A stretch of DNA of 64,000 bases from Pristionchus mayeri (Eukaryota; Nematoda; Chromadorea; Rhabditida; Neodiplogasteridae): assembly GCA_036245805.1 (NCBI GenBank), contig BTRK01000005.1, forward strand, positions 31,787,469 through 31,851,468. Direction: 5' to 3'. The translations under genes and the position numbers were made by a program. Under the pieces are notes generated by a model that was not told where the DNA came from, made no database searches, and saw nothing but the letters and a program-made list of their open reading frames with translations. Positions 1 through 11,344 of the stretch are shown in pieces (the stretch's first letter is position 1; the number at the start of each line of letters is the position of its first letter).

Positions 1-704
1 ATGTTATCATAGTTCTCATCCGACCTAGTGCCGTTTTCGCGGAGTTTGTTTGTCTCTCTGGTTAGAGAGTTTGGGCGCATGGTCAGGAGAGGAAGAGAGA
101 CTTTTTTTAAACTTTAGGGCGTAATCTCACTTCTCTCACACCGACACTACACAGGGAGGGGGGGGACAATCACCCCTTCCTCATCGAAGGGATGGCCAGG
201 CAAAAATGATGGGTGACCACAACGACCCCTCGCAGGGGAGTGTGTGTGTTTGAACCAGGCAGGAGTATTCGGGAGCTCTTCCGTATGCGCGATGCTCTCT
301 GCATTTGCCAGGGTCAGAATGGCGGTGGAGCGGCGCAGCTCGCCCCGCCCAATTGCGCTCACAATATCTCGCATCCTCTCCACTATTAATGCTCTATCGT
401 CGGTCAGAGGCTGGATCCACGTACCTCTCTGTGCATATCGCGGGCCTAAGCCGGCTTTAGCCTAAGCGGTAACAGGACTCCCTGCTTCGCGGGTCGCGGT
501 TATCAGGAAGGAAGTATAGATGCGTACAGTAAGGCATATCTGACACACTGCACCATGCAATATCTGAGGGCGTCAGAGGGAATCGGTAGGGAGAGACAGA
601 GTGTCAGAGAAGCAGAGGAAGGTGGGCGGAGTTACCCCCTAAAGTAAAGAAGTGCCGAGGGAGAGAGAGAGGAGGAGAGGAGGAAGCAGACAAATTATGA
701 CGGG

Positions 705-738
705 CACGAGGATTCAGATCGTGTACAAAAAGTCGGAC
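705..738 (-). repeat. dispersed repeat, copy 1, reads VRLFV..LNPR on minus
   Basis: Read on the minus strand this stretch gives VRLFVHDLNPRAR. The same peptide core is encoded at 19774-19807 and 21158-21190, with mostly synonymous base differences among the three. Family and function are unknown to me. It may be the conserved end of a repeat that once coded for protein. Confidence 0.45.
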
Positions 739-1261
739 AACATTATAAAAAATGAAGTACGGTAGGTGGCGTGGCGTGAACGTGACCACCTGTACATGTT
801 ATATTATTTAGAAGACCTTCCGGGTCCCATATTGCGAAAAGGGAGCTAAAGTACAACATTTTGTGAAAGAAAATTTAGCGCTCCTTGCCCTATGGAAATT
901 GCTTTACATCAGAACGTCCGCAACGTTCTCGAGAAAATAGTTGCGGTTTCATTCACCCCTCCAAAGGTTCTGAGCAATGGACTAGCCGGACAGTTTCGAG
1001 TAAGCAGAGGAGTGGAAAAGATGAGCAGTTGGATCTTACATTACAAAGCTTTATTTACTTTATCTCTACCCCGCCCCTCGTTGGTCGTGCTCGTTGTGAA
1101 AACCGCGTGACTTATCGCATAAGGCTTTCTAAAGTGCGGCCCGTTATCACGTTCATGAAAGGTCTGTGTTCGCATTTTACTGACAGGAAGAAATTAGCAA
1201 ACGTAAGATAAACCGGCGATCATTGTGGAAGACCATTTTTGCGAAGTGCTACGAACAAATC

Positions 1262-1471
1262 ACGGCGCCACCTCGCGAAAGTGATCAGCGCAGCTTCGTG
1301 AATGTTGCGGCGTCCCTTCATGCCAGTAACGCATCAACTCCGTGAACGTGAAGTGGACTAAATAAATAACCCCGCTCTACTTTCGTGAAGCTGCCGCGTT
1401 ACTTACATCAAGACGCGCCGCAACTTTCACGAAACTGCGCTGAATACTTTCACGAGGTGGCGATGTAATGT
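1262..1471. repeat. imperfect inverted repeat (MITE-like)
   Basis: Two arms of about 75 bp (1262-1336 and 1397-1471) are reverse complements with scattered mismatches. Both contain the blocks CGCCACCTCG, CAGCGCAG and GTTGCGGCG in matching inverted order, around a spacer of about 60 bp. No target duplication was seen. Most likely a small foldback element. Confidence 0.6.
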
Positions 1472-4315
1472 GTCCGCACCACTTCTCAAAAGTGGCGCGC
1501 ATCCGTCGCTGAAAACCCGGAGAAATAACGCGAATGTTCCGTTCAAACAGTAATGAACTTCAGAATGGACAGAACCGCTAGTTTTACAAAAGAAACTAGC
1601 CTCTTCGTTCTTGATTATGTCGCCTACTTTGACTTCCACCTTGGAAGTATTTGATGGAGACATCGTTAGCTGACGTACCTGCGCAATAATAATTGCTATA
1701 CATGACAGTTCGCAGAAATTTGCAATAAACAGAGGGAAAATAGGAGAGAGCACAACATTACAAGAAGTGATGAAATCAGTGGAAAAAAGGAGATACCGTA
1801 ATCCGGAAGTAGTTTGCTAATGATACCACGCTGCATTGAAAACTAATTTTATTTATTTTTCTTCATTTTTTCATGGGAGCTCATTTTTCTTCATTTTTTA
1901 ATGGGATTTCATGGAAGTAGAGCATCGTTAAAACTCGCGTATTTGTGAAGAATAGCGATATCTTCCGCAGTCGCGCCTTGTGGTGATGGCTACTAGGGAT
2001 TTGTTGGGATGAACTAATAAGTTTATCTACGAGAAACTACCCAAAATGAGTGCAGGATGCGCCATTTTGCGAACCTCGAAACGATGCGGCCACGCACTCC
2101 ACCTTTACATACTCCCTCGTCGTGGATAATTAGAAAGAGTTGAAAATGAGCAGTGCGTTGCCGCTCCGCTTGGCAAAAGGGGATTTTAAAAACCGGGATT
2201 CGTTAATCGTTTTAGAAGAAGTTTTAACTTCCGACCGGTACGCAGACTGTGTGCCCGGATGCACTCGAGTGTACTCAGGGTGGAAGTGACCATCAAGCAG
2301 TCCTCCCACTTCAGTCTGGTAAGCTGTTCCGCCTAGTTCACGCATTCGCATTGTCAAAACATGAGAGCTTTCTAACTGTTGCCTTTCAGTGATCGACCCC
2401 GAAGACACCCGATTCACGCCTACTGCCACCAACTGTAGAGCCATTGCGTGAGTTACCGTAACCCCTTGACTTACCGTATGCTACCGTAATCAGTTACTGC
2501 TGCCGAGTGGCTGCAACTGCCCATGGCCAATGGCGCTAACTGAGGAAGAGTACCAAGGACTGACTGGAAAATCGAGAGGGATAAAAGATTATTGATCCGA
2601 GTAGGCGAACGATAAACTTTCTGTGCTGACTATCACGGGGTTGCGTGTGGCACACAGAGGTTACAATAAATGGAAGATCTTCCTGTGGAGACGAACTTTT
2701 GTAGTGGTCTATGACGTGCACTCCCATTCCACCCACCTGGGCTCGATTCCGGCCGTGACACCGTCTCCGCCCAATCAAGACGCCTGCCATTGGGGGATTG
2801 GTAGTCGTTTCTACGCAGGTAAATAGGTCTGGCGAAAGGTGGGCACTCCAGACTGAATCGAACAAAATTAACACTGGCCTAGCAGTGTTCTCCCGCGAGC
2901 CCAGTCTTGAAGACGGGGTGTACCTTTACCTTCCGATGCCTAAGTAACAACACATACAACTCTTTTTTATCGTTGATATGAAATGATCTCAATTCGTAAA
3001 TACCCAATAGTGACCATACTCGCATACTCGCATTCAGGCTTTCAATTACCTGATTTCCCTCTTCTCCCATCGCCTCTTCCTTCCTCATTCCATGATGATT
3101 CTCAACATTATTCGAGAAGGCCTATGGTTCAACCCTTAGAAATGTCTATTTGCCATAACTTCATGCTACAATTTTTTAAAGAAAGAACAATTGAGACGAA
3201 AAGTAAATGAAGGGAATTTCTTAGCATATTGCGTGTGATTCGAGAGAATCACATAAAAGCTGGGATCGCAATAACGAATTTGGGTGATAGGGGAAATCTA
3301 AGATCACACTTGTGATGGAGAGCTCAATGATCATACTTGTAGAGATTAAAGATCGCTCTTGTGATGAGAGGGGGCGGGGTCATTGGAAGGGCTCATGAGT
3401 GGGAATGCTGTTGCGTGGACTCTCAGCGACGTAGGAATGCTGGCCGAGGCTGTAACATTTGCTTACATTATTTGCCCTCGAGGGAACGAGATACGAGATT
3501 TCTTAATTTGTGATACAGAATTCATCTTTTAGCACTTAAAAGCCTAATCTCATCGCCTGATTGTTCATGATTCGTCCTTCTTAATAGACCGAATAACACG
3601 TGGTTATCACGCTACAATGAATATTGTGCGCGTGGACAGACGAAAACGAGCATAACCTAATATTGGATTAGAAATGCATGTCCTACACCATGCCGAGTAC
3701 GCGACTAAACAAGCGGAACGAAAAATTAGAAAGTTGTTTCCTAATATTTTCCTTGCCGCATATGTCCTTGAATCCCTATGGCCTGACATGTTGTGATGAT
3801 TAAACGCAAGAATTTAAATTAAAAACACTTTTAAGAGGATAATAATTAAAGTACTAAAAGCCGGCTCAGCGACTTAGCGGCTTAGGTGGTCAACTAGCAT
3901 TGTCGGAACGTTTTAATAGTGCTATATATTACCTATCAGTGCGTTCGCCTAAGAATCGCATACCCGCCGGTACAGCAAGAATAGCGACCTTGAGATTTTT
4001 ACCGTTTCCGATAGCCCTAGGCATGGTCCATCCATTTCCACATTGCTCTTGTGACATAGTACCTAATTTGCATAATTATACCTACTTAAACTTTAGTATT
4101 ATTTTTATTAAACAGCTCGTACCTCAACGCAGATGCTTCAGATTTCCATCAAAATTGTTTTCTAGGGCCTTCTTGGTGCGCTCTATCAGCCTGTGTTGTT
4201 TGTTTATACAAATTCATATTTTGAAATTTTGATCACTTTTTCAAACATTTTTCTCGCGAAAACTAAGCCGAACACATCGCTAAATTTTTGGTATGTTGTG
4301 ACTCTTGATGACTTC

Positions 4316-4694
4316 TGTTGTATAGGATCCTGGCCAATTGCCAATTACCGTATTCCTATACCCAGACACTCGAATGTTTACTCACTCCCCTCCCTCCATC
4401 GAGTACGTGCCATTTGCATGCCATTGACTAGAGTCCATTTCCCTCTCTAGTCTAATCCCGAGCTGTGTACCTGCCATTCCCCTCTCTCTATTTACATGGT
4501 AATGCGATCAACATGTTTACTTGCTATTTACATGTTGACGCCCTCTCTCCTCTCGCTCTTCTAGCCAGAGTTCCCCTTGTGCTCTCTCACCGGCTAGTCG
4601 ACCGGTCTCTCTCCTGTCTATTTCCCCTCGTCTGATAAAGCAGTGCCTTCCACTCTACGCCCTCGCCGCACCATCAGATAAGGAATACACAACA
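4316..4694 (+). repeat. 5' LTR
   Basis: Direct copy of 6396-6774 with TG...CA ends. It is preceded by the target duplication ACTTC and followed at once by TACTGGCG, the expected place for a primer-binding site. Confidence 0.93.
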
Positions 4695-4901
4695 TACTGG
4701 CGTTCAGGATCAACTCGGACTCAGGTAAGTGATTTTTTTCGCTTTCTTTGTTTTCGTTTATTTTCTTCGTGTTCCTTGCCTGAAATCGGACTTCTGTGTG
4801 CGTCCGTCAGAGCACCTTCTGTGTGCGGTGCTCTGCAATTCTTACCGGTGTGCCACTTCTATGTGCGTGGCTAGATCCGAGACCTGAATTGATTTTTCGT
4901 T

Positions 4902-6290
4902 TTGTGTACACGAAGTGCTGCCAAAATTCTGATTTTGGGCAGAGAACTTGTCGAGTGGCCAAACGTACATCTGAGGATGATGCAGACTGCCCAACAGAAG
5001 GGCAAGGAATGCACTCTGAGTGATCTGCTAGTGGTGTTCAATGACATCTCGCAGCTCAAGAAAGATTCCCGAACCATCACAGATTCACATCGAGAAGTGA
5101 ACTACGTGGGGAGGAAATCGAGAGCGAGCAATGAGAATAAGAGAGATACGAGACACCACAAGAGAGACACTAGAGAAAACAGTGCAGACAGCGAGAGATC
5201 GTCCCAGGCAGAAAAATCTGCGTGTTTCGGCTGTGGAAGCGAGGAGCATCGACGCTCCCAGTGTCCCTTCGAGTCTGCCAGATGCAATCGATGTCGCATC
5301 AAGGGTCACATAGCACGTGTGTGCAGGACCCCGGAGGTTAATACAATCACAGTGGCAAGTGTCGCCACTTCGGACTACCGTATCCCAGTGGAGATCAACG
5401 GGCAGAAGACGCTCATTGCGATCGATACTGGAGCAGATATCACGATTATCTCCGATGCATTGTGGAAGCAGCTCGGCAAGCCCGACTGTAGACCCACCAG
5501 TGACTCAGTGAAGTGTGCGAATGGAGATGATCTCAGGCTGATAGGAAGTTTCTCTGCAAGGATAGAGTACGGTGGCATGAGTGCTACCAGCGACGTGTAC
5601 GTGACACACGGTCGTGGTGACATCCTGGGCAAGAATTTCATCAAGCTGTTGCAACTCGTCAAGGTCAGAGGACCCGAGGCGAAAGTGAACAAACTCATCA
5701 AGGTTACAGTACCCGAGGCGAACAAGTGTGAGCTTGTCAAGGCCGAAGTGCCCGAGGCAACTCAAGGACTTCCGATGTGCCGAAGTCCGGTGAAGGGTGC
5801 GACAATGAACGAGGTCCCCACGCCTCTGTCGACCAAGGAATCACCGAAAGAGGTTCCCACACCTCGATCAGGAGAGTGCACTGAGAGTGTGAAGCGGGAG
5901 TTACCCGAGACCACGACTGCTCAGATGGACAAGACGATCAAAGTGGAGTCTCTCCAGTGCCGAGAGAGTGATGCGGCGGTGGACCGGACGTCCATCGTCA
6001 ATCAAGTTGATCCTGTGAGGGATCAGATGATCAGTGATCTGAGAAATGAAGAGGAATCTCCTACTGTGGATGAGCTCAGAGAGGAGCTGGATGATGCTCG
6101 TGAGACCGGTTTTCCGGGATGGAACAATGCTTCCAACGGTCACACTACGCCCACGTCGTCGTCCTCGCCTGCCCCGCCGTTGCCATCCCGCTCAGTCTAC
6201 GTCGATACGATCGTCGTCAAGAAGGAAGAGTACGTGAAGGAAGACGCCGTCATCGTGTGCAATGATGGAAGAGCGACCGTCGAAGATTGA
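4902..6290 (+). CDS. Gag-protease-like polyprotein of the LTR element
   Basis: The open frame has 462 codons. Two CCHC zinc knuckles (C-x2-C-x4-H-x4-C, residues about 108-121 and 128-141) are typical of retroelement nucleocapsid. An aspartic protease follows, with catalytic DTGAD at about 175-179 and a later ILGKNF matching the second conserved protease motif. The last 230 residues are acidic and proline-rich, with KVEVPEA-like repeats and no known domain. The frame closes just before the purine tract, so no RT or integrase is encoded. The true N-terminus is unclear: the ORF track start may be joined to an upstream exon through the donor near 4727. Expected role: package element RNA and cleave the precursor inside cytoplasmic particles. 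Confidence 0.85.
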   Translation: MCTRSAAKILILGRELVEWPNVHLRMMQTAQQKGKECTLSDLLVVFNDISQLKKDSRTITDSHREVNYVGRKSRASNENKRDTRHHKRDTRENSADSERSSQAEKSACFGCGSEEHRRSQCPFESARCNRCRIKGHIARVCRTPEVNTITVASVATSDYRIPVEINGQKTLIAIDTGADITIISDALWKQLGKPDCRPTSDSVKCANGDDLRLIGSFSARIEYGGMSATSDVYVTHGRGDILGKNFIKLLQLVKVRGPEAKVNKLIKVTVPEANKCELVKAEVPEATQGLPMCRSPVKGATMNEVPTPLSTKESPKEVPTPRSGECTESVKRELPETTTAQMDKTIKVESLQCRESDAAVDRTSIVNQVDPVRDQMISDLRNEEESPTVDELREELDDARETGFPGWNNASNGHTTPTSSSSPAPPLPSRSVYVDTIVVKKEEYVKEDAVIVCNDGRATVED

Positions 6291-6395
6291 AATATCATCC
6301 GAGAATGATATCCCCGACCAATTGTTCTACCTTCACCTCACCTCTTTCCCCATCGTTTTCTTTAAAGATCGGCAAGGCCAATATTGAAGGGGAGG

Positions 6396-6774
6396 TGTTG
6401 TATAGGATCCTGGCCAATTGCCAATTACCGTATTCCTATACCCAGACACTCGAATGTTTACTCACTCCCCTCCCTCCATCGAGTACGTGCCATTTGCATG
6501 CCATTGACTAGAGTCCATTTCCCTCTCTAGTCTAATCCCGAGCTGTGTACCTGCCATTCCCCTCTCTCTATTTACATGGTAATGCGATCAACATGTTTAC
6601 TTGCTATTTACATGTTGACGCCCTCTCTCCTCTCGCTCTTCTAGCCAGAGTTCCCCTTGTGCTCTCTCACCGGCTAGTCGACCGGTCTCTCTCCTGTCTA
6701 TTTCCCCTCGTCTGATAAAGCAGTGCCTTCCACTCTACGCCCTCGCCGCACCATCAGCTAAGGAATACACAACA
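6396..6774 (+). repeat. 3' LTR
   Basis: 379-bp direct copy of the 5' LTR, nearly identical, followed by the target duplication ACTTC at 6775-6779. Confidence 0.93.
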
Positions 6775-7763
6775 ACTTCTAACCATTAAAAAAATTTGAG
6801 CCGATTTCGAGGTCGCGAAGATTGTCGTTTTTAAGAAAAACTAAGTCACCTTTTAGAGCGGAACTCATCATTTCGCGCCGCTCATCCCACCCGCTCGGCC
6901 AGGAATGAACTCATTATGCGCCATTATCGAGTCGAGTCGAGTCGTAATGAGTTCATTCCCGGCCGAGCGGGTGGGGTGAGCGGTTGGAAATGATGAGTTT
7001 CTCTTTAAAAGTTGACTTAGTTTTCCTTAGAAACGACAATCTTCGCGACCTCGAAATCAGCTCAAATTTTTTTTATGGTTAGAAGTCATTAAGAGTCACA
7101 ACATATCAAAAATTTAGCGATGTGTTCGGCTTAGTTTTCGCGAGAAAAATGTTTGAAAAAGTGATCAAAATTTCAAAATATGAATTTGTATAAACAAACA
7201 ACACAGGCTGATAGAGCGCATCAAGAAGGCCCTAGAAAACAATTTTGATGGAAATCTGAAGCATCTGCGTTGAGTTACGAGCTGTTTAATAAAAATAATA
7301 CTAAAGTTTAAGTAGGTATAATTATGCAAATTAGGTACTATGCCACAAGAGCAATGTGGAAATGGATGGACCATGCCTAGAGCTATCGGAAACGGTAAAA
7401 ATCTCAAGGTCTTTCTTTTTGCTGTGCCGGAATTCTCGAGAAATGTGCGATTTTTAGGCGAACGCACTGCTATGATCAAATGCACTTCTCAAGTCTCAAT
7501 TCAAACTACAAGTCACCGCATTCCCATTTCACTCTCTGACCATTGGATGGAAAGAGGGAGCGTGCGGAATGAACAAACTCGGATAGCGAACTCTCCTTCC
7601 TTGCTGCGTGCTCACCCTCTTATGGTATCTCCTCCTCCTTCGATCGGTCGATCAGCCCCCGCTTCGAATGGTGCAGCAAGTGCACTGCGAGAGGACGGGT
7701 TGCAAGACGATTACATTGACTTCCACAGTCCCTGTCTCCCAATTCGCACACTCTACAGTGTAG

Positions 7764-7858
7764 GGCACTAGGTCGAATGAGAACTATGACGTCATGCCGC
7801 AATTTGATATATCAATGGTAGGATGACGTCATAGTTCTCATCCGACGTAATACCTAGT
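7764..7858. repeat. 95-bp palindrome with two ATGACGTCAT sites
   Basis: Two arms of about 30 bp are inverted copies: CACTAGGTCG..GAGAACT and AGTTCTCATCCGAC. Each ends inward in ATGACGTCAT (7786-7795 and 7823-7832), which is a consensus CRE/ATF site. Related pieces lie at 1-33, about 19241-19310 and 22571-22640. Probably a very small mobile palindrome. Confidence 0.7.
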
Positions 7859-10800
7859 CTAGAACCCGGGATTGGCAAACCCAGAGTACGAAATAGAAAG
7901 CGTAACCGTCTTGCTCGGGAAAATGAATGGTTTCGCATTCATAAGTGCAATCATTTCATTCCAAAAGTGCAATAAGAACCAGTGCGCCCACCTAATTTCA
8001 TCTATGTTCCCTGGTATTTCCCTTCTCACCCCATTAGTCCTCCTGCAGTACTGTAGCTCGTGCATGCGGAGACGGGCGGGAACAAGGGCGGTCTGCAATC
8101 GGAATATTCAGAGAATCAGAGCAGTGGGTGATTTCTCGCTGCTAGCGGGGCCGATCAAACCTTACCTCATTTCACCTCCTCCCATCACACTGAGAGAAGA
8201 GAGAGAGGCTACTACTGCAATACCTATTATGGTCCGAATAATGAGCCTTCCATTGTACGCAATGCCAGGGCGATACGAAGAGTGAACTTTGAATTTAGAA
8301 AATAAACATGAATTTTGGAACCTTTGGAAGCAAAGAGCATAATTTTGTCAAGCGAATTGATCTCACCTCATCATCGGTAATCCTGTCTGGAAGTATCCCT
8401 TCAGGGTCGAAGAAGAGTTCAGGCTGAAATGGGAAGGATAGCTCTTGAATATCCAGTCTGTATCCATGGCATGATTCGCACGCTCTCTCGGGTATTATGT
8501 AACTAGTGCTGCTTTTTAGGGTAGCATGATCGAAGTCGCGAGATTCGTACGCTCTGGGGATCTTCCCTTCCTCCCTTGAACTTCGAACTGCCGAGAGGTC
8601 AACCCTATCTCTCTAATCGAATCTCGCACTGTCTATGCCAGAGGGTTCGAGTCTCGCACTCATCTCTCTCCCTCTTTTCCCCACGCTCGGCGGGGGGAAG
8701 AGGGGTGAGTGTGAATTTCGATGGGAGCGCGAGATTCGTACCCTCTGGCGGATCGACCTAGCTCGATCGAACTTCGGGAAGAGAGAAAGGAAGAGGTGCC
8801 AGGGGGGAATGCGAAATTCGAGTTCGAATTCGATCTTGCAAGCCTACTGATTTTCCAAACTTGACTTCCGGAGACGACGAAAAGTAAATAAAGAGCAGAC
8901 TTGCAGCAGATCCTTGAGAAGGGAGTAAGAGGCGTCGTAGATTGTGAAGAGATGGCAGTGATGGGTGTGACTGACCGCGCCCGAGAGAACCCTCTCCTTC
9001 CTTGATTGCTGCAACGGTGCAAGCATTTGCTACTAATATCTAGAAATGGATCGCTTGAGATTGCGGATAGCTCCGGATGGCAAGCTCCAAATAGATTTTC
9101 AGAAATGTTCTTTTCCGATGTGGATTTTCCGAAATGGATTTTCCGAAATGTCCTTTTGCGAGATGTCCATTTCTCAAACGATTTTTCCGAAATGTCTTAT
9201 AACCAAGTAAATGAGCGATTTCGAGATGATTGAAGCAGAAGGTCGTCCTCGTCCTCTTCTCTCCGGATCATGCATGGTAACCATTGGTGAAGCTAACTTC
9301 CACCATTGAACCTAACTTCAAGACCCCACCGGATTGGAACTACGATCAAGCCGGGAAACGCATTTGTTCACAACCCCATCCCTGGTTTTTGAACCTCCAT
9401 CCCACCGGTATTTAGTTCTCAGCTTCATCCCCTGCCACGAGTGCCATGCCGCAGTGTGAGGCTCATGCGTCGCGGTCATTGCATATGTTTCTCAAACTCG
9501 TCTAAATTGATGTTCCTTTTGGCTTAGGGTAGTTCAGCATGCCCGATTTCATGAAAGCAAATTAGAATTATTTTAAAAAAATATATAATAGAAGTTTCGG
9601 TAGGTCAGATTTCTAAAAATTAAAAGTGAACGTGTTTATAAAAAGGCGCATCCGCACAAGGTTCCTGGCCATTTTTGGGTTTATTTTTTAGATGATAAAT
9701 AAGCTTATGGCATGCCATTTGTGCGAAAGGCTGCAGAATGTAAAAATATTAAAAAATATGGATGCTAGGGCGGTTTGAAATTTGAATTCCACGTTAAAAA
9801 TTTATTGGCGGGAACACGAAGGTTTCGGTCGCTTGGGACTCCTACCGCGAATATCCTTACTGATAAGGTTCACTCTTACAAGTTCTTGAGTCTGCGTTTC
9901 CTTAAGGCTGTGATTGCCGTGCCTGCCCACCTATTATGGAAACACGTCGAGAGAGAGGGGTAGTGACGCCAGGAATTTGGAAATGCGGCAGGAGTTCGCA
10001 AGGAGAAAACGGTGAAGAAAGTAAGAATGAAAGAGAGGGGGGGGGTGCAAAATTTTAAGTTCAATTAGAGCTGTAGAGTATGTGAGATATTGAGCAGCAA
10101 AGGAACTGAAAACGATTAGTAAACAAATAGTTAAATCAATTAAATTGCGCAAAACGTCATGGCATGAGTTGGTACCGTATAATTTTATATTCCCGCGGTT
10201 CCGAAATTGCTTAAAAAAATTAAACGCGGTTCTCGCGCTCACAAAAATATTGATAAAGACACTTAATTCCGGTTAAGTTTCGCTCGTTTTCGCTTGTTTT
10301 CTCCGGTTTTCCAACGCAGGATGCGCGCCACTTTTGTGAAGCTGCGCCGCATGCACTCCTCGTTTCACATACTATTTCTATGGACGAGAGAGTGCGTTAA
10401 ACGAAAAGTGACATGTATCCTGGAAAACGGGAGTACTCCTGTTAGTCGCGACTAGATAATGTCTATTCATTGACAATGAATTGTGTCCACCACTTCGCAC
10501 ATTTCTAATGCTAAATTTCTCAGCTTTCGGGTCCATTTGTCGTTGGTTCGACGGGGATTTCATAAGTCCTATGCTGTCTCGCACCCAGTTCACACAACAG
10601 GTTAGAACATCTCCTAAAAATGTGCTCACTCTTCTCGAGGGAAACTCTTTATCTAGCTGAGGCGCGGGGGAGGATAGGTGAACTATTGATTCCCGAACCT
10701 TTCCAAGATTTTTGTGTGATTGGCGGGAGCACGCGTTTTATCCGCTCCACTTTCAGACTCGTAATCTTCTGTATTCGCGTGTCATCACCGTCAACTCTTC

Positions 10801-11344
10801 TTCAGGCAGTGTGTGAGTCGCTCAATTTTTAAAAAATATGCATCATAATCTAAAAAGTGTATAATTTCCTATGTTTTTTTTTGATGCTGCAACATCTGTA
10901 TGCAGCTTCTGAATTCGAAATTGCCGCCATCCGTTATTTATTTGTTGTTATTTACTCCCCATTACTGTTATACAACACCCTACTAAAGTCGGAATCCAAT
11001 TCTTTAATATCGAGTTGGGTATTTTTATGTGGCTCTCCCTGTTTAACATTCTAGATCTTTTTATAATTTTGCTACTTACTCCTTTAAATCTACAAATATT
11101 ACGTGGCATATTTGGGCCTTCTTGTTCTCATAGTAGCAAGTGACATCTCTCCATGTTTAGCTCTTAGTCCATATTCTTCGCACTTATTCTTTGCTGTTTT
11201 CCAACAATGCGTTCATTTGCCCTTACATCTCATATCAACCCATGAACCGCGTTTTGCAACGAGGTTCATTCGAATGAAGAAGTGTCCTCTATTCACTCAC
11301 TCAATCGCAGATCCTCGCTGCTCCGTCCTCTTTCGTCCTCCGGT
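7859..11344. other. gene-poor stretch
   Basis: No gene is supported in these 3.5 kb apart from one exon-like piece at about 8370-8470 on the minus strand. Bases 9100-9200 contain imprecise repeats of TTTTCCGAAATG. Bases about 10290-10345 resemble 1482-1530 in inverse orientation. Open frames are short and show no domain. Confidence 0.5.
8370..8470 (-). other. possible orphan exon
   Basis: On the minus strand a frame reads YRLDIQELSFPFQ, then after a TTTCAG acceptor PELFFDPEGILPDRITDDE, then a consensus donor GAG|GTGAGATC. The splice-like borders and sensible composition suggest a real or formerly real exon. No neighbours could be joined and I do not recognise the family. Confidence 0.25.

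Larger units (their letters stand above)
1..3936. other. gene-poor stretch
   Basis: I see no convincing gene in these 3.9 kb: open frames are short, lack recognisable domains and overlap in several frames. Recognisable pieces are repeats. Bases 1-33 are a half copy of a small palindromic family whose full form lies at 7764-7858. Bases 705-738 match copies near 19.8 and 21.2 kb. An inverted repeat lies at 1262-1471. Bases about 1482-1530 resemble, in inverse orientation, about 10290-10345. Confidence 0.6.
4316..6774 (+). mobile_element. non-autonomous LTR retrotransposon
   Basis: Two 379-bp LTRs (4316-4694 and 6396-6774) start TGTTG and end ACAACA. I found one difference between them (ATAAGG versus CTAAGG near the end), so the insertion is young. 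A 5-bp target duplication ACTTC lies at 4311-4315 and 6775-6779. A purine tract GAAGGGGAGG precedes the 3' LTR. A strong splice donor (CAGGTAAGTG) lies about 30 bp into the internal region. The 1.7-kb interior codes only a zinc-knuckle plus protease protein; reverse transcriptase, RNase H and integrase are absent. Mobility would need enzymes from a relative. A BEL/Pao or Gypsy-type origin is likely, but without RT this cannot be settled. Confidence 0.93.
3937..7469. mobile_element. palindromic element interrupted by an LTR element
   Basis: The left arm is 3937-4315 plus 6775-6928, and the right arm is about 6935-7469. Once the LTR element is ignored they are reverse complements over roughly 535 bp, meeting at a short GAGTC-rich centre near 6930. 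Both arms read the same peptide-like frame in opposite orientations (for example CSCGIVPNLHNY against CSCDIVPNLHNY), which is a by-product of the palindrome and not evidence of a gene. The ends lie next to GTGCGTTCGCCTAA and its complement. No transposase is visible, so this is a non-autonomous foldback or hairpin element. Confidence 0.85.

Noticed and set aside
4196..4450. Plus-strand frames spanning the left palindrome arm and 5' LTR
   Set aside because: They cross the target duplication and LTR border, and the same peptide appears inverted at 7165-7485, so they are palindrome by-products.
7165..7485. 106-codon minus-strand frame
   Set aside because: Matches 3900-4232 only because the two are arms of one palindrome; no domain or splice context.
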